From positions 1-36,478 of the forward strand of contig PLJS01000032.1 in the NCBI GenBank assembly GCA_003140315.1: a stretch of DNA of 36,478 nt, in the 5' to 3' direction. Source of the DNA: Hyphomicrobiales bacterium. Lineage in GTDB: Bacteria > Pseudomonadota > Alphaproteobacteria > Rhizobiales > Xanthobacteraceae. Position numbers and translations under genes: made by a program. Under the pieces are notes generated by a model. The model was not told where the DNA came from. It searched no databases and saw only the letters and a program-made list of their open reading frames with translations. Positions 23,709 through 32,481 of this stretch are shown here, one piece after another (within the stretch, counting starts at the first letter, position 1; each line of letters begins with the position of its first letter).

Positions 23709-25007
23709 ATGGCGTCATTCGGGGCTTATGCGAAGAAGAACGGCATCAAGTATTTTCTGATCTCGTTCGTCGATCTGTTCGGCACGATGCGGGCGAAGCT
23801 CGTGCCGGCGACCGCGATCGACCAGGTGGCGAAGGCGGGTGCGGGGTTCGCGGGCTTCGCGGTGTGGTTCGACATGACACCCGCGCATGCCGACATTTTG
23901 GTGATGGCCGACCTCGACACCGCGAACCAGCTTCCTTGGAAGCCGGAGGTCGCGTGGGTCACCGGCGACCTGATGATGGACGGCAAGCCGGTGACGCAGA
24001 ACCCGCGTCAAGTCTTGAAGCGCGTGATCGATGATGCCACGAAAGACGGCTTCGAGATGAAGACCGGCGTCGAGTGCGAATATTTCCTGATCCTGCCCGA
24101 CGGCAGCGCGATCTCGGATGGCTTCGATACGCAGGGCAAGCCCTGTTACGACCAGCAGGCGCTGATGCGCCGCTACGCGACCATAACCGAAATCTGCGAC
24201 TGCATGATCACGCTCGGTTGGGGGCCGTATCAGAACGATCACGAGGACGCGAACGGTCAGTTCGAGATGAACTGGGAATATGACTCGGCATTGAAGACCG
24301 CCGACAGGCACGCGTTCTTCAAGTTCATGGTGAAGTCAATTGCGGAAAAGCACGGCCTGCGTGCGACTTTCATGCCGAAGCCGTTCACCAACCTGACCGG
24401 CAACGGCTGCCACGCGCACGTGTCGCTGTGGAGCAAGGGCCAGAACCTGTTCGACGATCCCAAGGGCGAGCTCGGCCTCTCGACGCTTGGCTACGATTTC
24501 ATCGGCGGCATCATGCATTCCGCCGCAGGCCTCACCGCGATTACGAACCCGACGGTGAACTCCTACAAGCGCATCAACGCACCGCCGACGCTTTCGGGCG
24601 CGACCTGGTCACCCAATACGATCACCTATGCGGGCAACAACCGCACGCACATGATCCGCATTCCCGACGGCGGTCGCTTCGAGCTGCGTCTCGCGGACGG
24701 CTCAGCCAATCCATATTTGCTGCAAGCCTCACTGCTGGTCGCGGGACTCGACGGCATCCGAAACAAGCGCGATCCTGGCAAGCGACTCGACATCGACATG
24801 TATACGCAAGGGCATCTTGCAAAGGGCGCGAAGCGCCTGCCGCTCAATCTGCTCGATGCGCTGCGCGCGTTCGAGAAGTCGGATGTGATACGCGAAGGCT
24901 TAGGCGAGGATCTGGCGAAGTCGTACCTCAAACTCAAGCACGACGACTGGAACGCCTATTCACGCCATCTCACCGATTGGGAACGGCAGACGACGCTGGA
25001 TTGTTAG
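23709..25007 (+). CDS. glnT: Type III glutamine synthetase / gamma-glutamylmethylamide synthetase (GlnT/GmaS family)
   Basis: This 432-residue enzyme of the glutamine synthetase superfamily has an N-terminal beta-grasp domain (F-V-D-L-F-G-T-M-R near 18) and catalytic-domain motifs G-V-E-C-E-Y (about 117), N-G-Q-F-E-M-N (about 183), N-G-C-H-A-H-V-S (about 236), N-P-T-V-N-S-Y-K-R (about 280) and G-R-F-E-L-R (about 322). It ligates ammonia or methylamine to glutamate with ATP. Next to glxBCD the methylamine reaction is likely. ATG 23709 follows GAGGGGGAACGC. The frame is open upstream to 23652, but that part is the palindromic repeat. Ammonia versus methylamine specificity cannot be read directly. 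Confidence 0.92.
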   Translation: MASFGAYAKKNGIKYFLISFVDLFGTMRAKLVPATAIDQVAKAGAGFAGFAVWFDMTPAHADILVMADLDTANQLPWKPEVAWVTGDLMMDGKPVTQNPRQVLKRVIDDATKDGFEMKTGVECEYFLILPDGSAISDGFDTQGKPCYDQQALMRRYATITEICDCMITLGWGPYQNDHEDANGQFEMNWEYDSALKTADRHAFFKFMVKSIAEKHGLRATFMPKPFTNLTGNGCHAHVSLWSKGQNLFDDPKGELGLSTLGYDFIGGIMHSAAGLTAITNPTVNSYKRINAPPTLSGATWSPNTITYAGNNRTHMIRIPDGGRFELRLADGSANPYLLQASLLVAGLDGIRNKRDPGKRLDIDMYTQGHLAKGAKRLPLNLLDALRAFEKSDVIREGLGEDLAKSYLKLKHDDWNAYSRHLTDWERQTTLDC

Positions 25008-25055
25008 CGCATGATCCCGAAAAGTGGGACCCGGTTTTCGGAAAAGATCACGCGC
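25007..25055. repeat. Palindromic repeat spanning the 3' ends of glnT and the amidase
   Basis: Outer arms GCGCATGATC and GATCACGCGC (one mismatch) enclose CCGAAAA/TTTTCGG. The repeat includes the last base of the glnT stop and covers the amidase stop at 25048-25050. It has the look of a common Rhizobiales intergenic repeat and could act as a bidirectional transcript end. Confidence 0.75.
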
Positions 25056-26241
25056 AAAGAAGAATCCGCCGCGCGAGCGCGATCAGTGCACGATCCGAGT
25101 TGCGCGCGCCGATCAACGACAGGCCGAGCGGCAGGCCGTCGATCCTTGCTATCGGCAGGCTGATTTGGGGTAACCCTGAGAGGCCCGCGATGCAGAGGAG
25201 CCGCATCGCCTGATTGCGGTATTCGACTTCGATCTGGTCGGGCGGCGCGTTGCGCGGCGGCGCTGCGCGCGGCGATGTCGGCAGGCAGATCACACCGTCG
25301 GGGCCGAGGAGACTTTCGACATGCGCCGTGATCGCGCGGCGGCGGACGCTGGCGGCCGCGACCTGCCGCGGCGTGATCGTCGCGGCGTGTGCGAAGCGCT
25401 CCTTGATGCCGGGGCCCAGCGTCGGCTTTATCTCCGTCACCCAGCCACCGAGCGTCGCCCAGACTTCCGCGCCCTGCAGCATGCGGAACACCTCGAACCA
25501 GTCCGATAGTCCGTCCGGGCTGACACAGACATGTTCGGCCTTTCCCATCGCGGCCTCGACCGTCGTGACCGCGGCTCTCAGCGCATTGGCCACCGGCTGC
25601 TCGACCTGCGCCCAGGCATCGTCGGCGATGATCAGGCGCGTCGGGCTCGATGCCTTGTCGGCGCCGAGCAGGACGTCGCCGACCTTTTGAAATAGCGCAA
25701 TGTCGCGCGCGAACCAACCGACGACGTCAAAGCTCGGGCCGAAGGGCAGCACGCCTTCGTCGTGCACGCGTCCATGCGTCGGGCGCAGTCCGATGATGCC
25801 GCAATAGCTCGCCGGCAGGCGAATCGAGCCGCCGCAATCCGTGCCGAGCGCGAAATCGACGAGGGAACCCGCGACCGCAGCGGCCGAGCCGTTCGACGAG
25901 CCGCCCGGCACGCGGCCGGGCGCATTCACGTTCACGGGCGTGCCGTAATGCACGTTCTCGCCGGACAGGCTATAGCAGAGCTCGTCGCAGTGGGTCTTGG
26001 CGACCATGTCGGCGCCGGCGGCAAGCATCTGCGTCACGGCGCGCGCGGTCTTAGCCGCCGGCGGATGCATGCGCAGCCAGTCCGGCTGGCCGAAGCCGGT
26101 GCGCACGCCCTGAATGTGGAACGCGTCCTTCACCGCAAAGGTGAGACCGGCGAGCGGCCCCGCGCCGCTACCTTTCAGGCTAGCGTGGTTCTCGCGGCAG
26201 AACGTACCCAAGGGATCGTTCGGAGCTGCCCAAATCGTCAT
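25048..26241 (-). CDS. Amidase-signature enzyme (plant AMI1 / indole-acetamide hydrolase-like)
   Basis: This 397-residue amidase has the Ser-cisSer-Lys triad: K38 (F-A-V-K-D-A-F), S115 (P-G-G-S-S-N-G-S) and the nucleophile S139 (G-T-D-C-G-G-S-I-R). The 24-residue spacing of the two serines is that of the family. The early stretch G-F-G-Q-P-D-W after K-D-A-F-x-I-Q-G resembles the AMI1 group more than the GatA group. It hydrolyses an amide to acid plus ammonia in the cytosol. The last bases lie in a palindromic repeat shared with glnT, on which it converges. Downstream use of the ammonia by GlnT is possible, but the two are not co-transcribed. Confidence 0.9.
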   Translation of the reverse strand: MTIWAAPNDPLGTFCRENHASLKGSGAGPLAGLTFAVKDAFHIQGVRTGFGQPDWLRMHPPAAKTARAVTQMLAAGADMVAKTHCDELCYSLSGENVHYGTPVNVNAPGRVPGGSSNGSAAAVAGSLVDFALGTDCGGSIRLPASYCGIIGLRPTHGRVHDEGVLPFGPSFDVVGWFARDIALFQKVGDVLLGADKASSPTRLIIADDAWAQVEQPVANALRAAVTTVEAAMGKAEHVCVSPDGLSDWFEVFRMLQGAEVWATLGGWVTEIKPTLGPGIKERFAHAATITPRQVAAASVRRRAITAHVESLLGPDGVICLPTSPRAAPPRNAPPDQIEVEYRNQAMRLLCIAGLSGLPQISLPIARIDGLPLGLSLIGARNSDRALIALARRILLCA

Positions 26242-26593
26242 TTGCGAATCTCATCATCTGCGATGGCATAGACAACCGCTTACCGACGAAACCGGCCGAG
26301 TACATTAACACCGTGCACGAAGACGGGCATCTACTCACGTTTGCCCATGCTACCGGCACCGGGTCCGGAAATTGCCATCGGGGTAAATTTCGTTTCACAT
26401 CTAGAAGCGGCCGAGTGATGCGAAGTGATTACTTCTTTGCTGGTCAAGATCGACCGGAGTTAGGCTGGGGCATCGGAATGATATTGAATTTTCGGAGCGA
26501 TAATTTGCAGCCCTGTCGTCCCCGAGATCGTCGCTGCGCTCAGCTACGATATGATGACCGAGGTACCGGCGAATAGCGGAGAGGCCTACAGCG

Positions 26594-26740
26594 CACGGCT
26601 TCAAGATCGCTCCCGGTCTATCCAAGTACCTCGCGCAATGGCTGCTCGACGGCAGGACCGATGATGAGTTCGCCGATTTGAGCTATGATCGCATCGGCAA
26701 GGGCAAACGGTTTGGTGGGTTGAGCGGAAATCGCGGGTAG
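26594..26740 (+). pseudogene. C-terminal fragment of a DAO-type FAD-dependent oxidoreductase
   Basis: The frame reads H-G-F-K-I-A-P-G-L-S-K-Y-L-A-Q-W-L-L-D-G, then D-L-S-Y-D-R before TAG 26738-26740. 'GHGFK.AP..G..LA.LLLDG......L..F...RF' is the usual C-terminus of glycine/sarcosine-oxidase-like (DAO) proteins. No start and no N-terminal FAD motif is found in this frame upstream, so only about 48 codons survive. Identity rests on this single segment. Confidence 0.5.
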
Positions 26741-26985
26741 GCTGTCAGTTATAAGCCGAAAGCAATCCCAAGATGACAAACGTGGCGTCGCCTGCACCGC
26801 CGTGAACGATCGCATGACTTGACCATATTCGGTCCGAATGCAGGCAGTTTTCTCGCGGTTCGAGCAGCACAGACTAAGCCTCTGGTCGCAAGCTGCAGGG
26901 AAATCTGCGGCCGAGACCGGTTCGCAGCAGACTGCTTCCTCCGCCACAATAAACATTAAGTATCTGATAAATATTGCATAATTAG

Positions 26986-27159
26986 AGTTTTGGTTTGTGG
27001 GCCTACAAGCCAGCCCACAAACTATCTGCTTTGCCAGCAGCAAGCATCAAGGACCCGGCCGATTACCGGGTGGGGTCCTGGGCACAGTCGAAGCATTCCT
27101 CTGCGCGCACGTGCTTCGGCGCGGCCTCCGACTTCACCCTTAAGAATGCCACTGCTTAG
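26986..27159 (+). pseudogene. Unidentified open frame with host-like codon use, no start codon
   Basis: A 57-codon frame follows TAG (26983-26985) and ends at TAG 27157-27159. It includes L-W-A-Y-K-P-A-H-K-L and D-P-A-D-Y-R-V-G-S-W-A-Q-S-K-H. Codon use resembles the neighbours and there is no ATG/GTG with a ribosome site, which suggests the tail of a lost gene. I do not recognise the family; chance cannot be excluded. Confidence 0.25.
26993..27022. repeat. 10-bp perfect inverted repeat with 10-base loop
   Basis: GTTTGTGGGC and GCCCACAAAC flank CTACAAGCCA at the edge of an AT-rich stretch. No T-run follows on either strand, so it is not a clear terminator for the minus-strand operon that ends at 27202. 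Confidence 0.5.
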
Positions 27160-27201
27160 TTCGCTTGAGGGCCGCAACTCAGATTTGACCTCGTGCCCCG
27201 A

Positions 27202-27513
27202 CTAATCCGGTAGTTCAAGCTCGACTAGCGGTGCGTGTTGTTGGCCCCCGTAGGCGTCGCCGTCGTCGCGTGCACCCTGAACATAGGGTCGCGGAATCGA
27301 GATTTTGATCGCTTTGGCCGCTTCATGTTCGAAGAAGAGCACCTCCTCCTCGGGCACCTGGTAAATTTGCGCAAACTTCTCCTTGGTCAACACCTTGGAC
27401 TTGAGCACACGCTGATAGGTGGCGTCATCGTCGAACATGACGTCGAACGTGAGCATGAACGCCCCGGCGTTTTTCGAGCGGATTAGTCGCGCCAGATCAC
27501 CCAGCTTCGCCAT
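27202..27513 (-). CDS. DUF4387 domain protein
   Basis: This small 103-residue soluble protein starts 'MAKLGDLARLIRSKNAGAF' and contains T-F-D-V-M-F-D-D near residue 22, I-Y-Q-V-P-E-E-E-V near 50 and I-K-I-S-I-P-R-P near 70, all landmarks of DUF4387. It follows the AtuA-like gene by 3 bp. DUF4387 genes are regularly paired with AtuA/DUF1446 genes, so the two probably form a complex or one enzyme. The biochemical role is unknown. It is the last gene of the operon starting at 32404. Confidence 0.85.
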   Translation of the reverse strand: MAKLGDLARLIRSKNAGAFMLTFDVMFDDDATYQRVLKSKVLTKEKFAQIYQVPEEEVLFFEHEAAKAIKISIPRPYVQGARDDGDAYGGQQHAPLVELELPD

Positions 27514-27516
27514 CGC

Positions 27517-28890
27517 TCAGACCTCCACAAATTCGGTGCGGAACATCTCCAATGGATCTTCCGGAGTGACGATATGATTCAGATTGAAACGATAGACCGG
27601 ACCGCGGTTGACGTGTGCCGGCGCCATCGGAAATGCGATGCCGCTGATCAGGCCCCGCCATTCCGGAATCGGGTAGTGCAGCGCGAAATGAGCGAAGGTC
27701 TTGGCGATCGCGTCGGTCGCAGCCTCTTCGGCGGTCGTGATCGTGAACAGAAGAGCGACCTCATGGCCGAGCTGATCGGCGTGCGGCTCCAGCTTGCCCA
27801 TGACGCCATTGCGGCCATAAACGCGAACGTGAATATCGTAATCGTTCGGCCCGATGCGTCCGGCGAACATCTCCTGCACGCGCGCAGCGAACTTGTCCCG
27901 CATCGCGTCAAGCCAGGAATCGAGTTGCCGGATGATGAACGGCTCGCGCACGCCTCCGATGATGATGGCCTGGTAGCCGGCCATTTCGGCGCCTTCGAGC
28001 TTGATCGTCGTCCGCTCGGCCTTGCGGAACTGGGAGCCATAGACGCGCACCGCACGGTCGTTGAGCGCCTCGTAACGTGAACCGTGCGAGTCGAGCGTGC
28101 CGTCAGGCTCCGTGATCAGGAACGGATCGGCGTTCTCGTAGAGAGTATGCGAGGCCACGCTCTGCGCGCTGCAGTGCACGTCCATGTCCATCGGTTCGAC
28201 ATCGAAATGATCGTCGCGAATCCACGCCATGATGCTGTCGGGGCGCTTGCGCTGGACGACGCAGGCGGTGCCGCACTCCAGGATCTTCGCCGCATGCCAC
28301 GCCGGACCGGGCCCGGCGCCCATCATGAGGGGCACCGTGGAGAACAGCGCGGTGTCCGACGCGCGCCCTGCCAGCACGACCTGCGCGCCGTTCTCGATGG
28401 CCGCCGCGATCGGCTCGTGTCCCATCATGCCGACGATATGGGCGCTCTTGTCGATGATCTCCTCGCTGATCGGCGGCGCCGGATTGAGCGGCGTAATGCG
28501 GCCCTCTCGATAGCGGCGCTTGAGATAGTCCTTATCCTGCTCGCTGCGCACCAGCGCCATCTTGAACTTGAGGCCATCTTCCTTCGCGATCTCCAGAGCG
28601 ATGTCGCGCATCCAGGCAACGCCAGCATCGCCGCCGCCGAAGCCGCAAGAGCCGACGATAACCGGGACATCGAGCTTCGCCCGGCCGCGCAGCATGAGGC
28701 GCAAGTCGCGCTTGGTGCCCTCATGCGAGAAGTGCGGTTTGCCACTGCCGAGATGCGCGGGGCCGGCATCGGTCGAACCGCCGTCGCAGGCGATAACATG
28801 GGGTTTCAGCGAAATTCCACGCTCAAGCGAGGATTCGAGAAATCCCGAGCCGATCTGGCCGGAGGCCGATAACACTCTCACCTCGGTCAT
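27517..28890 (-). CDS. AtuA-like protein (DUF1446, acyclic terpene utilization family)
   Basis: This 457-residue cytosolic protein starts with V-L-S-A-S-G-Q-I-G-S-G-F and has C-D-G-G-S-T-D-A-G-P near residue 36, S-C-G-F-G-G-G-D near 82 and A-G-R-A-S-D-T-A-L near 177, all conserved in the DUF1446 family. AtuA itself belongs to citronellol/geraniol catabolism in Pseudomonas, but most DUF1446 proteins have no known reaction, and no other atu genes are present. It lies between an NMT1-type solute-binding gene and a DUF4387 gene in one operon. A role in breaking down the imported compound is the simplest inference. Confidence 0.87.
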   Translation of the reverse strand: MTEVRVLSASGQIGSGFLESSLERGISLKPHVIACDGGSTDAGPAHLGSGKPHFSHEGTKRDLRLMLRGRAKLDVPVIVGSCGFGGGDAGVAWMRDIALEIAKEDGLKFKMALVRSEQDKDYLKRRYREGRITPLNPAPPISEEIIDKSAHIVGMMGHEPIAAAIENGAQVVLAGRASDTALFSTVPLMMGAGPGPAWHAAKILECGTACVVQRKRPDSIMAWIRDDHFDVEPMDMDVHCSAQSVASHTLYENADPFLITEPDGTLDSHGSRYEALNDRAVRVYGSQFRKAERTTIKLEGAEMAGYQAIIIGGVREPFIIRQLDSWLDAMRDKFAARVQEMFAGRIGPNDYDIHVRVYGRNGVMGKLEPHADQLGHEVALLFTITTAEEAATDAIAKTFAHFALHYPIPEWRGLISGIAFPMAPAHVNRGPVYRFNLNHIVTPEDPLEMFRTEFVEV

Positions 28891-28931
28891 TGCACTGCTC
28901 CTGTTTTGTCTATGCCGGACGCCGGCGTCAG

Positions 28932-29963
28932 TTATCCAAGTTCCTGAAGCGCCTGTTCGACGAATCGTGTTTCGACCACGCGATTGAGATCGGGCTCGCC
29001 CTTGATGGCGCCGGCCTTGCGATAGACCGGCAGCAGATCCTTGAAATATTCGCGCTTGAAACCGCCATCGTTCGGCCAGGCTTTGATGGCGGTCGACAGC
29101 TTCTCCCAGATCGGCTTGAGCGCGTCGTCAGTCGCCTTCGCCGCGTCCGGCACAGTCGCGTATTTGCGGAAGCCGTCGGCGAAGTAGCCATAGTCGGCAT
29201 TGGCTTGCCGGAAGGACTTGATCATCGCCTTGTTGAGATCGACCGCAATGCGGTGATTGTCCTTGTTGTCGGCCCACGCGCCCGGAACGAGCCAGGGTTC
29301 GGAAAGCCAGGTTTTGTATTCCTGCCACGGCTCGATCAGGATCTTGAAGTTTCCTTGCTTGACGACCTCCGCAGCCTGATCGAAATGAACCGGAACGGCG
29401 GCGACCCGGCCCGCGAGCAGCGCGCGCATGCGCGAGCCTGAGCCGCCCATCTCGACGATCGTGGTGTCTTCGATATCGATATCGTGCTTCGAGAGTACGC
29501 CGCTGAGCAGGACGTAGATGAAGTCTCCACGCGAGTTCAGCGCGATGGCGTTGCTGCTGTTCTTGAAATCCGCATAGGATTTGATCTTGTCGGCATTCAC
29601 GACAAACACTTGACTCGTGCTGTTGTAGACCATGCCGATCATCTTGACGTTGGCGCCAACCTCGGAGGCGCGCATCGCGGAGACGACATCGGCGTCGCCC
29701 GCTTCGGCCGAGTTGGCCACGATCGACTGGGTGATCACCTGCATCGACTCGATGCGATCGATTTTCGGTGCTCCGTAACCGAGGGCCGGCAGGCCCTCGC
29801 GCAACGCGATGACCTGCGGCACGTGGATCGCGAGGCTGAAACCCTGGATGATCACGTTGAGGACGCGGCCTTGCTGTCCGAACGCTGGTGACCCATAGGG
29901 CAGCATCGTGGTGGCGCCCGCGCCGGCGACCGCGCCGAGGAATTGTCTGCGTGTGGTTCTCAT
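28932..29963 (-). CDS. NMT1/SsuA-type ABC transporter substrate-binding protein, Tat signal
   Basis: This 343-residue periplasmic protein has a twin-arginine leader (T-R-R-Q-F-L-G-A-V-A-G-A-G, cleavage near A-F-G-Q). The NMT1/THI5-like fold follows, with G-F-S-L-A-I-H-V-P near residue 40 and N-S-R-G-D-F near 135. ATG 29963 follows GGAGGGG; the frame is open to 30008 but without a ribosome site. It follows the ATPase gene by 37 bp in the operon. Ligands in this family include sulfonates, thiamin precursors and aromatic acids. Confidence 0.88.
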   Translation of the reverse strand: MRTTRRQFLGAVAGAGATTMLPYGSPAFGQQGRVLNVIIQGFSLAIHVPQVIALREGLPALGYGAPKIDRIESMQVITQSIVANSAEAGDADVVSAMRASEVGANVKMIGMVYNSTSQVFVVNADKIKSYADFKNSSNAIALNSRGDFIYVLLSGVLSKHDIDIEDTTIVEMGGSGSRMRALLAGRVAAVPVHFDQAAEVVKQGNFKILIEPWQEYKTWLSEPWLVPGAWADNKDNHRIAVDLNKAMIKSFRQANADYGYFADGFRKYATVPDAAKATDDALKPIWEKLSTAIKAWPNDGGFKREYFKDLLPVYRKAGAIKGEPDLNRVVETRFVEQALQELG

Positions 29964-30000
29964 CTTGCCCCTCCCTCGTTCGTGTTGCTTTCGCGTGCGT

Positions 30001-30819
30001 TTAAACACGCGCGCCCTTTTTCAGGCTTTGCCAGATGTCACGCCGCAGATCGAGAAATTCAGGGGTGCTCTTGATCTCGTCGCTACGCGGGCGCGCGAAC
30101 GGCACCTCTATGACCTGCTCGATACGGCCCGGGCGTGGCGACATCACGACGATGCGGTCGGCAAGATAGAGCGCCTCCTCGATCGAGTGCGTCACGAAGA
30201 CCACGGTCTTGCGCTGCTTCTCCCAGATGTTGAGCAATTCGTCCTGCAGCAGCTCGCGCGTCTGCACATCGAGCGCGCCGTAGGGCTCGTCCATCATCAG
30301 AATGGTCGGATTGATCGCGAGCGCACGCGCGATGCCGACGCGCTGCTGCATCCCGCCGGACAGTTCATGAGGATAGGAGTTCTCGAACCCGTTCAGTCCG
30401 ACGAGGTTGACGTATTCGCGCGCGATATCCATTCGTTCTTTGCTGCCAACGCCCGCGACTTCCAACCCGAACGCGACGTTCCCCATGACGGTGCGCCAGG
30501 GAAACAGCTCGAAACCCTGAAATACCATGCCGCGTCCGGCGCCGGTCGTGCCGGTCACGTCCTTGCCGTCGAGGATGATCTGTCCGGCATCGCACGGCTC
30601 GATGCCATCGATGATGCGCAAGAGGGTCGACTTGCCGCAGCCGGATGGACCGAGCAGCACCAGGAATTCCAGTTCGGCGACGGATAGCGAAAAGTCCTGC
30701 AGCACAAGCAGTCTGTTGCCGTCCCGCGTGTAGAATTTGGTGATGCCGCGCGCCTCGAGCTTCGGCGCGCCATGGGTCTGTCGCGGGGCCGGGACGCTTT
30801 TCGCGCGCGCGATACTCAT
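30001..30819 (-). CDS. SsuB/TauB-type ABC transporter ATP-binding protein
   Basis: The 272-residue ATPase has Walker A G-P-S-G-C-G-K-S near residue 61, a Q-loop (M-V-F-Q-G-F-E-L-F-P-W) near 105, the signature L-S-G-G-M-Q-Q-R near 158, Walker B I-L-M-M-D-E-P-Y-G-A-L-D near 180 and the H-switch V-T-H-S-I-E-E-A. The 'LFPW' Q-loop and 'DEPFGALD'-like Walker B are typical of nitrate/sulfonate/taurine importers. ATG 30819 overlaps the permease stop by 4 bp. Confidence 0.93.
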   Translation of the reverse strand: MSIARAKSVPAPRQTHGAPKLEARGITKFYTRDGNRLLVLQDFSLSVAELEFLVLLGPSGCGKSTLLRIIDGIEPCDAGQIILDGKDVTGTTGAGRGMVFQGFELFPWRTVMGNVAFGLEVAGVGSKERMDIAREYVNLVGLNGFENSYPHELSGGMQQRVGIARALAINPTILMMDEPYGALDVQTRELLQDELLNIWEKQRKTVVFVTHSIEEALYLADRIVVMSPRPGRIEQVIEVPFARPRSDEIKSTPEFLDLRRDIWQSLKKGARV

Positions 30820-31580
30820 GCGGTGACTCGCTGCAGGTCGTACCAGGGCGCGAGCCAGCGGCCCGCCGCGCCGAGAACCCAGTTGAAGAACAGGCTGACG
30901 ATCATCAGCGTGATCAGCAGGCCGAGCAGTTGCCCGGTATCGAGCGACAGGCCCGAGCGGTGCATCAGTGCGCCGTAGCCGATGATGACGAACATCTCGG
31001 CCAGTACCATCGCGCGGATGGCATGGACGATACCGATGCGCGCGCCGGTGAGCAGATACGGATAGAGCGCCGGCAGGATGACCTTCCAGAAGATCTGCAG
31101 CGGGCTCGCCGAGAACGACCGCGCGACCGCGATTTGCTGCGGGCTGATCCCGCGCGCGCCATTGTAGGTGGTGAGCGTGATGTACCAGACGCTCGCCAGG
31201 AACACGATCGTGACGCGCAGCATCAGCCCGGTGCCGAGGAACAGAATGAACAGCGGGATCAGCGCGGCCGTCGAGGTCACCACGAACATGCTCACCCACG
31301 GGCGGAAGATTGCATCCGCAACCGCCGAGCGGCCCATGACGGCGCCGAGCGGCATGCCGATGACGCAGGCCGCGATGAATCCGACCGCCATCTGGCGCAG
31401 CGACACGCCAAGCTCGCGCAGCATCTCTCCTTGTCGCAGCAGGCCGACATACTCGACCGCCACGCTGGATGGCGGCGCGAGCAGCGCCGGGCCAGCGATG
31501 CGCCCCGCAATCTCCCACGCGATCAGAAGCACGGCGAAACCGAGGACCGGCAACGCGAGGCGCTGCAGGGCGGGCATCAT
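30816..31580 (-). CDS. SsuC-type ABC transporter permease (second)
   Basis: This 254-residue inner-membrane permease has about six transmembrane segments, P-P-S-S-V near residue 36 and an EAA loop (A-R-S-F-S-A-S-P-L-Q-I-F-W-K-V-I-L-P-A) near 150-170. ATG 31580 overlaps the stop of the first permease by 4 bp. It pairs with the 31577-32404 permease, probably as a heterodimer, whereas many SsuC permeases are homodimers. Confidence 0.9.
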   Translation of the reverse strand: MMPALQRLALPVLGFAVLLIAWEIAGRIAGPALLAPPSSVAVEYVGLLRQGEMLRELGVSLRQMAVGFIAACVIGMPLGAVMGRSAVADAIFRPWVSMFVVTSTAALIPLFILFLGTGLMLRVTIVFLASVWYITLTTYNGARGISPQQIAVARSFSASPLQIFWKVILPALYPYLLTGARIGIVHAIRAMVLAEMFVIIGYGALMHRSGLSLDTGQLLGLLITLMIVSLFFNWVLGAAGRWLAPWYDLQRVTA

Positions 31581-32404
31581 GCGGCCCTCACGTGCCAGTG
31601 CAACACACGCCGCTCCAGCAGCGTGATGGCCGACTGGGCGATGAGGCCAAGCACACAGACCAGGATGACGACGGCCAGAACAGTCGCACTGTCGAAATTC
31701 TGCGTCGCGCGCTTCATGATGGCGCCGAGATTGACCGCAGCGAAGAACAGCTCCGCGGTGATCATGCCGTTGATCGCGCGCGCCGATCCGACGCGCAGCG
31801 CGGCGAAGAAGAAGGGCAGCAGCGCCGGAAGCACGATCAGGCGGAGTCTCTGCCGGTGCGACGCGCCGAAAGAGCGCCCGACATCGACGAGCGAGCCGCG
31901 CACATCGCGCGCGCCGGCGATCATGAGCACCAGCACGTCGAAGACGCTCATCAGGAATACGAGGGCGACGCGCGCTTCGAGAAACAGCCCGAACCAGACG
32001 ATGAGAAACGGCACGAAGGCAACCGGCGGAATGGCGTAGACCGCGTTGATGACCGGCCCGAACATCCGCGTCAGGATGACCGAGCGGCCGATAATCACCC
32101 CGAGCGGGACCGCGACCAGCAGAGTGAGCCCGAAGCCGAGGCCGAGTTGCACGAGCGATTGGCCGAGCGCGCCCATCAGACGCGAGAGCCATTTCGGATC
32201 GAGGAAGCGATCCAGGACGTCGGCGGGCGGCGGCAGCAGAAATCCCGAGACATGGCCGGCGCCCCACTGCCAGAGCGCGATGACAAACAACACGGAGGCG
32301 ATCGAGAGCAGGCGCTTGTCGCGGAACGCGCGGGAGAGAAGGGGCTCCGCCCCTGGCGCGGCGCCGCTGACGGCCGCATTCGAGGGTTCTGACTGTGAAA
32401 TCAA
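31577..32404 (-). CDS. SsuC-type ABC transporter permease (first)
   Basis: This 275-residue inner-membrane permease has L-P-P-P-A-D-V near residue 56, about six transmembrane segments and an EAA loop (G-R-S-F-G-A-S-H-R-Q-R-L-R-L-I-V-L-P-A) near 177-195. The start is TTG 32404, supported by GAGG at 32412-32415. It is the first gene of the six-gene operon (two permeases, ATPase, binding protein, AtuA-like, DUF4387). It is divergent from the GntR regulator across a 112-bp region that carries the operator candidate. Confidence 0.9.
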   Translation of the reverse strand: MISQSEPSNAAVSGAAPGAEPLLSRAFRDKRLLSIASVLFVIALWQWGAGHVSGFLLPPPADVLDRFLDPKWLSRLMGALGQSLVQLGLGFGLTLLVAVPLGVIIGRSVILTRMFGPVINAVYAIPPVAFVPFLIVWFGLFLEARVALVFLMSVFDVLVLMIAGARDVRGSLVDVGRSFGASHRQRLRLIVLPALLPFFFAALRVGSARAINGMITAELFFAAVNLGAIMKRATQNFDSATVLAVVILVCVLGLIAQSAITLLERRVLHWHVRAA

Positions 32405-32481
32405 CGCTGAACCTCAGACGCTTCCTCGAGCCAAAGCCTTGGCTTTCTTGATACGCGCTTGTCTTGGAGATCGAGCTTTGT

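Larger units (their letters stand above)
26242..27201. other. 960-bp region with no intact gene; decayed coding DNA
   Basis: Between the amidase and the DUF4387 gene no frame has convincing length, codon use and start. Frames up to 141 codons (for example 26618-27043, minus) are cysteine-rich and match nothing I know. Recognisable pieces are a C-terminal remnant of an FAD-dependent oxidoreductase (26594-26740) and a GC-rich open frame ending at 27159. An AT-rich stretch (about 26945-26996) may have been a promoter. Confidence 0.6.

Noticed and set aside
26618-27043. 141-codon minus-strand frame
   Set aside because: Many cysteines, unusual codon use, partly antisense to the oxidoreductase remnant and no recognisable family.
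30816-32267. Extended 483-residue form of the second SsuC-type permease
   Set aside because: The extra N-terminal part is another frame of the first permease gene. ATG 31580 gives the standard 4-bp overlap and normal family length.
30930-32392. Two long plus-strand frames (369 and 307 codons)
   Set aside because: Antisense to the two SsuC-type permeases; composition is that of a shadow frame (R/E/Q/D-rich).
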